A stretch of DNA of 64,000 nt, taken from positions 124,001-188,000 of the forward strand of contig NZ_OVCN01000003.1 of the NCBI RefSeq assembly GCF_900406815.1, read 5' to 3'. Position numbers and translations under genes: made by a program. Each line of letters opens with the position of its first letter. Positions within the stretch are counted from its first letter, which is position 1. The stretch is from Acinetobacter haemolyticus. GTDB taxonomy: Bacteria > Pseudomonadota > Gammaproteobacteria > Pseudomonadales > Moraxellaceae. Shown in pieces: positions 40,213 through 47,900 of this stretch. Below the pieces are notes generated by a model, which saw only the letters and a list, made by a program, of their open reading frames with translations, did no database searches and was not told the origin of the DNA.

Positions 40213-40926
40213 CTACTCATTGTTATTTTTTAGAAAATTATTCATACATGGAGATGAAGTGTAACGATGGTCAACACCCCAAGTTCGATAGCCTGCTGCA
40301 TCAATATGGATTTGTCCTGATGCATACACACCTAAACCCATATTTAATGCTTGACCTTGTTCTGCCCAGAATTCACAAAGCTTCTTTTTGGTATTTTCGA
40401 TATAGATTTGCTCAATTGGATCTGGATTCTCCCTGCCTATACGAAAATCCAGTGCGGCGTTAAAAACATGTTTAGATCCACCCGCCCCACCCGCACATTG
40501 ATTCAGCGCATAGCTTCGATATACCGATGTCACCGTAAACCGATCAATGCGTTTTTGTTCGACCAATTGCTTCAGAATGTTTAAAGTCGGAATGATGTTA
40601 TTCCAGAGTTCTCTAGGTGGAATTTCATATTCAGTGTAATTACATTTTTGCCAATCTCTCGCTGTTTGAAAAAACTCAAAATCTGGAATAAGAGATTCAA
40701 TCCCTTGGGTTTTCAAAAAATTTTTATAAGCTTGAATTTGCTGTTGATGCTGCGCCTGCATTGCCCACTGGAGATACGCTGATGGGATACGCTTTTCTTG
40801 CAGAATCACTTTGGGAATCGTATGTTTCGATTCAAGTTTTGGTCGAGGTTGCGGTTGGATCTCTTGATACGAAGACTGACAAGCAGGCAGACCACAAATG
40901 AATCCGAGCATGTAGATTTTTTTCAT
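40213..40926 (-). CDS. M15-like peptidase lipoprotein
   Basis: 237 residues from the ATG at 40924-40926. A lipoprotein signal with lipobox LPAC (Cys16) precedes a Pro/Gln-rich linker and a D-Ala-D-Ala carboxypeptidase-like (peptidase M15) domain: TSVYRSYALNQCAGGAGGSKHVFNAALDFRI carries the His and Asp of the zinc site and GQIHIDAAGYRTWG the second His. These enzymes trim peptidoglycan stem peptides in the periplasm. First gene of the leftward operon behind the zinc-type palindrome; similar peptidase genes recur in Zur regulons. Confidence 0.82.
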   Translation of the reverse strand: MKKIYMLGFICGLPACQSSYQEIQPQPRPKLESKHTIPKVILQEKRIPSAYLQWAMQAQHQQQIQAYKNFLKTQGIESLIPDFEFFQTARDWQKCNYTEYEIPPRELWNNIIPTLNILKQLVEQKRIDRFTVTSVYRSYALNQCAGGAGGSKHVFNAALDFRIGRENPDPIEQIYIENTKKKLCEFWAEQGQALNMGLGVYASGQIHIDAAGYRTWGVDHRYTSSPCMNNFLKNNNE

Positions 40927-40986
40927 TTTTGATTCGCAGCGTCTCTTCATTCAAATTAACTTCGCAACGAGCTTGTCGATACTTAT

Positions 40987-41006
40987 TGTTATGTTATAAC
41001 ATTACA
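40987..41006. promoter_or_regulatory. candidate Zur box between divergent zinc operons
   Basis: A 20-base near-perfect palindrome (18 of 20 positions symmetric) with perfect 12-base core ATGTTATAACAT at 40991-41002. It resembles the AT-rich TGTTATA-type Zur boxes of gamma-proteobacteria and lies 61 bases from the peptidase start and 31 from folE2, so one site could control both directions. Confidence 0.78.
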
Positions 41007-41036
41007 AATAATATTACAACGTAAGCCATTAGACAA

Positions 41037-41939
41037 ATGAATCTTGCTCTTCCAGATATTTCAGCTGAATCAACTCTACCCAAAGCGAATAGCCATTGCC
41101 TAGATTGGGTTGGCATGGAAAAAATTGCATTGCCAGTTCGTATCGAAAATACGTTATGTCAAAGCCAAGTAAATGCTTATGTCAGTTTGGATGACCCTTT
41201 GGCCAAGGGGATTCATATGTCACGCTTGTATACGCGATTGTTAGAATTGAGTTCGATTGAAAATTTGAGCTTGGTCGATCTACAGTCATTATTACAAGAC
41301 TTTTTAGTTAGTCATCGCGATCTATCCAAACATGCAAAAATTGAAATTCATAGCGAACTGTATATCGAACGACCAGCATTGATCAGCAAGCTTTCAGGTT
41401 GGAAAAGTTATCCTTTTGTTTTGTCATGCCAACTTTTAGATGGGCAGTTTTTAGCAGAATTAAAAGTTGAGATCCCCTATTCATCGACCTGCCCATGCTC
41501 GGCTGCACTTTCAAGAAACATTATTCAACAACGTTTTGAATCAGCACTCAATAATCAAGACATTAGACTAGATCAGCAAGAAATCTTAAATTGGCTAAGT
41601 AGGACGGATGCCATTGCGGCAACACCGCATAGTCAAAGAAGCTTTGCGATTCTTAAACTTAGACTTGATCAAAATATCCAACATATCCCACTGATTTTAT
41701 TTATCAATCAAGCTGAACAAGCCCTCATGACCCCTGTTCAAACAGCAGTTAAACGTATTGATGAGCAGGCTTTCGCAATTGCCAATGGTCAAAATCTCAT
41801 GTTCTGTGAAGATGCCTTACGACGGCTTTATGGCACATTCATTCACCATCAAAACATTCAGGGTTTTAATTTTAAAGTCATTCATGCAGAAAGCTTACAC
41901 GCACATGATGCAGTGGCTCAAGGTTCATGGCAATGGTAA
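41037..41939 (+). CDS. folE2: GTP cyclohydrolase IB FolE2
   Basis: 300 residues. GMEKIALPVRIE, KGIHMSRLYTRL and the key-cysteine motif PYSSTCPCSAALSR identify the FolE2 (GCYH-IB) family. It makes dihydroneopterin triphosphate for folate like FolE but works with other divalent metals such as manganese, which is why it is often Zur-controlled. First gene of the rightward operon; its stop overlaps the next start. Confidence 0.93.
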   Translation: MNLALPDISAESTLPKANSHCLDWVGMEKIALPVRIENTLCQSQVNAYVSLDDPLAKGIHMSRLYTRLLELSSIENLSLVDLQSLLQDFLVSHRDLSKHAKIEIHSELYIERPALISKLSGWKSYPFVLSCQLLDGQFLAELKVEIPYSSTCPCSAALSRNIIQQRFESALNNQDIRLDQQEILNWLSRTDAIAATPHSQRSFAILKLRLDQNIQHIPLILFINQAEQALMTPVQTAVKRIDEQAFAIANGQNLMFCEDALRRLYGTFIHHQNIQGFNFKVIHAESLHAHDAVAQGSWQW

Positions 41940-42352
41940 AGCATTCTATTTTCGAGCAAATGGAACAGGGAAATTTAGGACAACAATTTGATTTTGAAAG
42001 TGTGTTTGAACAGATCAAATGGAACCAAGAAGGTCTCATCCCCGCGATCACTCAAGATCAAACAAGCAAAGATGTATTGATGATGGCTTGGGTCAATCGA
42101 GACGCCTTAATCGAAACCTTGCAAACCAAACAAGTGTGTTATTGGTCGCGCTCACGAAAGTGTTTATGGCGTAAAGGTGAGAGTTCAGGTCATCGTCAAT
42201 ATTTGGCGGATGCCAGACTCGATTGTGATGGCGACTGTCTATTGTTTTTTGTCAATCAAACAGGTCCAGCTTGCCACACTCTACGTCCGACTTGTTTTTA
42301 TCTTGGTCTCAATACAGATCAAGTGACGATCTTAACTCAACCTGTGATTTAA
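41927..42352 (+). CDS. phosphoribosyl-AMP cyclohydrolase-like protein (HisI paralogue)
   Basis: 141 residues from ATG 41927 (a second ATG at 41933 lies across the folE2 stop). The domain from residue ~35 is HisI: LMMAWVNRDALIETL, YWSRSRKCLWRKGESSGH, DCDGDCLLFFVNQTGPACHT and RPTCFY, with the metal-binding cysteines retained. It lies outside any his operon, so it is best seen as the Zur-type duplicate of the histidine-biosynthesis enzyme. About 30 extra residues precede the domain. Confidence 0.88.
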   Translation: MAMVKHSIFEQMEQGNLGQQFDFESVFEQIKWNQEGLIPAITQDQTSKDVLMMAWVNRDALIETLQTKQVCYWSRSRKCLWRKGESSGHRQYLADARLDCDGDCLLFFVNQTGPACHTLRPTCFYLGLNTDQVTILTQPVI

Positions 42353-42374
42353 CTTATTTTTAAACGGTAATTCT

Positions 42375-42935
42375 ATGCTACGTAAAAATCCATCTGGTCA
42401 TTTGCCTGTCATCGATCAATCTGCTTATGTCGATCAAACGGCTATTATCTGCGGCAAAGTCATTGTACATGCCAATGTGTTCATTGGTCCTTATGCCGTA
42501 ATTCGTGCTGATGAAACCGATGAACATGGAGAAATGGAACCGATTATTATCGGCGCAAATTCCAATATCCAAGATGGTGTGGTGATTCATTCCAAAGCAG
42601 GCGCTGCGGTAAAAATTGGTGAAAACTCATCCATTGCACATCGTTCAATTATTCATGGTCCGTGTGAAATTGGGTGCCATGTTTTTGTTGGTTTTAATAG
42701 CGTTTTATTCAACTGCAAAGTCGGAGATCATAGTGCGATCCGGCACAATGCAGTGGTCGATGGTCGTGATTTACCAAGTCACTTTTATGTTCCTGCCATG
42801 AGCTATATCCATCCTAAAACAGATTTAAACCAATACCCTCCTGTTGATATTGCGATCAGTGAATTTTCTGAAAGTGTGGTGAGCACCAATATCGAGTTAG
42901 TCAAAGGATATAAGGCATTACACAATGAATTTTAG
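42375..42935 (+). CDS. gamma-carbonic-anhydrase-like hexapeptide protein
   Basis: 186 residues of left-handed beta-helix hexapeptide repeats (FIGPYAVIRADE, IIIGANSNIQDGVVIHS, IGENSSIAHRSIIHGPCEIG, VFVGFNSVLFNC). The three His that bind metal in gamma-carbonic anhydrases have counterparts in VVIH and IAHRSIIHG. Members of this class can use Fe or Co, consistent with a substitute for zinc-dependent enzymes. Reaction is inferred; PaaY-like thioesterase relatives are the alternative. It overlaps the next gene by 11 bases. Confidence 0.83.
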   Translation: MLRKNPSGHLPVIDQSAYVDQTAIICGKVIVHANVFIGPYAVIRADETDEHGEMEPIIIGANSNIQDGVVIHSKAGAAVKIGENSSIAHRSIIHGPCEIGCHVFVGFNSVLFNCKVGDHSAIRHNAVVDGRDLPSHFYVPAMSYIHPKTDLNQYPPVDIAISEFSESVVSTNIELVKGYKALHNEF

Positions 42936-44280
42936 ACAATTCCCCAAGATCATTATTCGCAATGCCAATCTAGTCAATGAAGATAAACAGTATATTGCCG
43001 ATGTACTAATTCAAGATGGACGAATCGAGAAAATTGCTAGCAATATCACAGGTGTTTTCAATGCGAAAACTATTGATGCTAATGGTGCTTGGTTAATCCC
43101 AGGCATGATTGATGATCAAGTGCATTTTAGAGATCCTGGCTCACCACACAAAGGCTGTATCGCCTCTGAATCTATGGCTGCAGCCATTGGTGGGATTACC
43201 AGTTATATGGATATGCCCAATACCAATCCTGCGACATTGAACTTAGAGACTTTAGCACAAAAAAAGAAAATTGCAGCGCAACATAGCATGGCAAATTACG
43301 CATTTCATTTGGGTGTAAGCTCTGAAAATTTAGATATTATTGAACAACTTGATCCTAAATTAGTCAGTGGTGTCAAAGTCTTTATGGGTGCATCAACAGG
43401 GAATATGTTGGTCGATGATCCTAAAATTCTAGAGCGTTTATTTGCTAATGTACCAACCCTCTTATTGACGCATTGTGAATATACACCTCGGATTAAAGAG
43501 CAGGAAAAACTATATTTGGAAAAATATGGCGAAAATATTCCAGCAGCTATGCACCCTAAAATTCGAGATAAACGGGCCTGTTATGAAAGTTCACGACTGG
43601 CTGTTTCATTGGCTGAAAAATATGGAACGCAACTGCATGTTTTACATCTGACCACAGCTAAAGAATTATGTTTATTTAAGGATCTGCCTTTAAATCGAAA
43701 GCATATTTCTGCCGAAGTCTGTATCCATCATCTCAGTTTTGATGATTCTGACTATGCCGCTCTGGGGCATTTAATAAAATGTAATCCCGCCATCAAAACT
43801 CAACACGATAGAGAAGCTTTGATCCATGCAATTTCCAACAGTAATCAACTGGATATTATTGGAACCGACCATGCACCACATACTTGGGATGAAAAACAAC
43901 AATCCTATATGAATGCGCCTTCAGGACTGCCACTGGTACAACATGCTGTGCCCGCATTGATGGAACTGGTTGCAGATGGAAAACTCCGTATCGAAACGAT
44001 GGTACGTAAAACATCTCATCAAGTTGCCGACTTATTTAAGATCAAAGATCGTGGTTATATTCGTGAGGGCTATTGGGCCGATCTCGTCCTACTCAAAGAA
44101 AATGCGCATAAAATCGCGATCAAAGACCAAAGAAATTATATGCATTGTGGTTGGAGTCCATTCCAAGATAAAACCTTTCGTTATGAAGTGGATACCACCA
44201 TTGTTTCAGGGCAACTGGCGTGGCATCAAAATCAGTTGTTTTTAAATTGTCGAGGAAAAATATTAGAAATTGACCGATAG
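42925..44280 (+). CDS. dihydroorotase paralogue (PyrC/AllB-like amidohydrolase)
   Basis: 451 residues of the class I dihydroorotase group: GMIDDQVHFRDPGSPHKG, YMDMPNTNP, the carbamylated-lysine segment GVKVFMGASTGN, LLTHCEY, LHVLHLTTAKE, and IIGTDHAPHT. The HxH motif reads Q-V-H, so the first metal-ligand His is Gln. That substitution also occurs in other DHOases of this type and may alter the binuclear metal site. Last gene of the zinc-starvation operon, presumably a backup for PyrC in pyrimidine synthesis. Confidence 0.85.
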   Translation: MNFRQFPKIIIRNANLVNEDKQYIADVLIQDGRIEKIASNITGVFNAKTIDANGAWLIPGMIDDQVHFRDPGSPHKGCIASESMAAAIGGITSYMDMPNTNPATLNLETLAQKKKIAAQHSMANYAFHLGVSSENLDIIEQLDPKLVSGVKVFMGASTGNMLVDDPKILERLFANVPTLLLTHCEYTPRIKEQEKLYLEKYGENIPAAMHPKIRDKRACYESSRLAVSLAEKYGTQLHVLHLTTAKELCLFKDLPLNRKHISAEVCIHHLSFDDSDYAALGHLIKCNPAIKTQHDREALIHAISNSNQLDIIGTDHAPHTWDEKQQSYMNAPSGLPLVQHAVPALMELVADGKLRIETMVRKTSHQVADLFKIKDRGYIREGYWADLVLLKENAHKIAIKDQRNYMHCGWSPFQDKTFRYEVDTTIVSGQLAWHQNQLFLNCRGKILEIDR

Positions 44281-44296
44281 AAAGGATATTTGATTA

Positions 44297-44410
44297 AATT
44301 CAGAACTCGCTTGCTCTACAACTTTTAGTCTAGTTTTGGTCTGCTCAACGGTGTAAGTACTATATTGCCCCGTTGAAACTAGACCAAATTGAAGTTGAGT
44401 TCTTAAAATT
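44297..44410. repeat. long imperfect inverted repeat downstream of the zinc operon
   Basis: The two halves of this stretch are imperfect inverted copies: AGAACTC, CAACTT, TTTGGTCT (44335-44342) and TCAACGG (44345-44351) on the left recur inverted on the right as CCGTTGA (44370-44376), AGACCAAA (44381-44388), AAGTTG and GAGTTCT. It lies between the convergent dihydroorotase and immunity genes, in a 243-base gap, and may be a terminator region or a remnant miniature element. Confidence 0.6.
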
Positions 44411-44523
44411 AAGAAAATCTCACTACGCTCATCTTTGAATAAGGGGTTGATCCTTTGTAAGTTTTCTACAAAAAAGAAATTATTGGGCTTTCTTAATAGG
44501 CAATTAAAATTTAATTTATAAGT

Positions 44524-44982
44524 TCAATCTATTCCTTTTAATATTTCCCCTAATATTTTAAGATTCTGTAACTCTTCATCTGTATATTTCATTTGCGACA
44601 AAAGCTCATGATCACTTATAATTTTAATATATTGATCATAAATATTAATCTTATTTTCTAACAAGAATTCGACAAACTCCCCACCGTTTTCATTTCGATG
44701 AAACTCAGTAAAAAATAAAGTTGTATAAAAGATCTTTTTCTTCTTATCACTTAAACCTAACAAAAATGTATCTAAATTATTATAAAACTCACTGTAGGGC
44801 TGACTACCACAGAAAATATTCTTATCAATAAGATTGATTGAGTTAATAATTTGAATATCCTGTGTTAAAAAAGCAACCCTATTGTTAAAACTATTAATGC
44901 AAGATTTTTTTTCAATTGAAGAACATCCTGTAAATGACAATATTCCTATTATAAATAAGGTTTTTTTGATTTTATTTAACAT
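44524..44982 (-). CDS. candidate immunity lipoprotein to the Rhs effector
   Basis: 152 residues with a lipoprotein signal: lipobox SFTGC (Cys20) followed by Ser, so it should reach the outer membrane. The rest is helical, very AT-rich in codon use and of no family I recognise. It overlaps the 3' end of the Rhs gene by 11 bases, the usual place and size of an Rhs immunity gene. The envelope location fits a toxin that acts in the periplasm. Function is inferred from context. Confidence 0.72.
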   Translation of the reverse strand: MLNKIKKTLFIIGILSFTGCSSIEKKSCINSFNNRVAFLTQDIQIINSINLIDKNIFCGSQPYSEFYNNLDTFLLGLSDKKKKIFYTTLFFTEFHRNENGGEFVEFLLENKINIYDQYIKIISDHELLSQMKYTDEELQNLKILGEILKGID

Positions 44983-47900
44983 TCAGTTCTCCCCAATTTG
45001 TAACTTCCTTTCTTTTCCAACCAAAATTCATCCAAGTATCTGAACGCCCCCCTTTCCAAACATATTTCTGTTGAGTTTTAGTAGTAGAAATCATTTCATT
45101 TAACTTATTCCACTGCTCATTATTTTCGGTAGATTTAACTGTAACACATCCTAAACTTAACCTTCCAGGATGTAGTCGAAATCCACTTCTTTTGCCATCA
45201 ATTGTAAAATCATCAATCCAACCATCATCACCATATAAAGCATACCAGTCTGGATGTCTATCATCAGGCACCAAAAAATATTTCCCATTCGGTAATCCAG
45301 TACCATTGGAAGTAAAACCAGCATCACTAATTTGCCCACCAGTATACACGTCTCGAATAATTAACTTAGTATCTTTCTCAATATCTCTAGCAACTATTAT
45401 ATTTTTATCTTTATAAAAATCTAATACAACATATAATCCCATTGGATCCGTCAATTGATTCGGGTTGCTAACATATTTCATTATATTTAACCCACCCTCC
45501 AATCCTATCGGGTCTTTACTCACATATCTTGCACTATGGGGTTCATAATAGCGATAACGGTTATAGTGTAATCCTGTTTCTTGATCGTAATATTGACCTT
45601 GGAATCTGAGATTACTCTGCTCAAACGGATTGTCTGAATTTACTGTTTTGAGGTCGAGTGTGCTACCCCAAGTATCTTGAGTAATTTCCCAAACACACTC
45701 ACCCCTAGCATTGGTCATAGTTTGTGGCGTACCGACTTGATCACAATGGTAAAAAGTGATCTGCTCTAAATCTACTCGATTTTTACGGGTATCATTGCGC
45801 CATACAGGATCTTTATAAACCGAATAAGGTTTATTTTGATATTCAGCATAATCAGGTGTTTCTATTAGTTGAATAAAACCTTTATATCCAGCTTGCAACA
45901 GTGGAACGAAGCTATTCGGCTCATAGATATAGTGCTTGGTATAACTGTCTTGTTCTGATTTGCGGGATTCCCAAATCATCAAATCGCCATCCCAACCAAA
46001 CAAGGTCAGCACATCTACCATTTTCTTGTAGAGTCTGCGCCCAAATACGTCATAACCATAGTCCGTGACTTGACCATTGTGATCACTGCGAATCAATCGA
46101 TTTTGGTTGTCCCATGTCAATTTGAGGGTTTTACCTGCTTGTTTAGTCTCTATAACATTGCCTTGAGCATCGTAGTGGTAATGTTTTCCTTGATAGCTTC
46201 TGACCAGATTATTTTTAATTTGTGCCGTACTAGATGCGGATACAGGGTCAATCAAATTACCCGCAGGATCAAAGCTAAAACTCTCAGTTTTATGTGCGCT
46301 TTGTGTTGTGATTAAGCGTCCGATTGGATCGTATTGATAGTTGAGCTTACCCAAACGGCTATCTTCAACTTGGTTTAGTAGGTAGTTTTGGTCGTAATGA
46401 TAATATCGATGCGCTTGGTACTGTAAATAGTCTTGCGTTTCTTGTTCAGGCTGAATCAGTTGTGAACTGAGTAAACCAACGTCATTATAGTGTTTAGTTT
46501 GGATGAGTCCATTTGCCAATAGGCGTATTGTTTCTCGATGTAAGTCATCTCGTTGGAATGAAACCACATCCTGTTTATTCAGGGCAATCGCATACAAATG
46601 TCCTGAGCCATAACTCAAATTGGCCTGTTCCTGTCCATCTGGGCGGATTGTTTTAACTAAATTACCAAGTTCGTCATATTCATAACGTAACACCGCAGTA
46701 AGCGGACGAAGCCCTGCGATTTTGTAGTGCTGATGCTCTCTCACCAATTGCCCAAGGGCATTGCGATAAAAATCAATTTGGCTAACCTCATTACTGGCTC
46801 GGCTCAGTTGATTGTTCAGGTTGTAATCAAATTGTTCTGTTTGCTTCTTTCCCGTATTTAAATGGGTAAAGCTTTTCGATGCGATTTGTCCATCTGCGTA
46901 ATAATCAAATTGGGTCAGGATATTAGGCTGTCGGATTTCAGATAATCGACCACTCTCATCATGATAGCTGTAGTGTTTTTCTTCTCCATCAAAGGCTTGT
47001 TCACGTACCAAAGAACCAAATTGATTGTAATCAAATAAATATTCTGCTTGATTCTGATTAATCAGTTTTTTGATACGTCCCTGTTTATCCCATTGATAAG
47101 CTATGCGATGTCGATTAGCATCAAGTCGCTGTGCTAACAAGCCAAATTTATTGTAATGATACTCGGTCACTAAGCCTTTGGTATCTATATGTTTAAGTAA
47201 ACGTCCTTCTTCATCATGTTCAAAGTATTCTTTTAACCCATCAGGATAAACAATACTTTGGAGTTGTCCTTTATCTCGACCCTGGGTGCTGTAAAGGTAT
47301 TGCACGACTTTATGGTTCGCTGTTTGTTCAGCTGTTAGCGAACCCTCTTCATCATATTCCCAACTACTGCTTTTGCCTGAACAATCGGTATATGCTGTCA
47401 TTTGTCCCAATTCATTATATTGAATGGTTTTGACACCGCCTTTCGCATCAATCACTTCGATCAATTGATTGTCATTGTTGTATTTATATTGGGTGATATG
47501 TCCCAAAGGATTTATTTCTTTGCTGATATTACCCTTAGCATCATATTCTCGTTTCCAAATATTGCCTTCAGGATCTTTTGTTTCGAGCAAATTGCCTTGC
47601 TCATCGTAGGCAAAACGGATTACCCCACCATTTGGCTGTACGATTTTGATGAGTTGATCTTGATCATTGTATTCTTGTTGGGTCTCTCGCCCTTCAAAAT
47701 CAATTTGACGGGTAATACGTTTTTGACTATCACGGCTGTACCACGATTCACGTCCATCTGCTAAACGTGTACGATAGGTAAATCCATTCAGATCAAAATA
47801 GTAATAGGTCGGGACATCGTAGGCGTCATAAACAGCAACTTGGCGTAAACGAGGATGCCATTTGAGTTTGGTATGGAAACTACCATCATCTGCCCATTCT

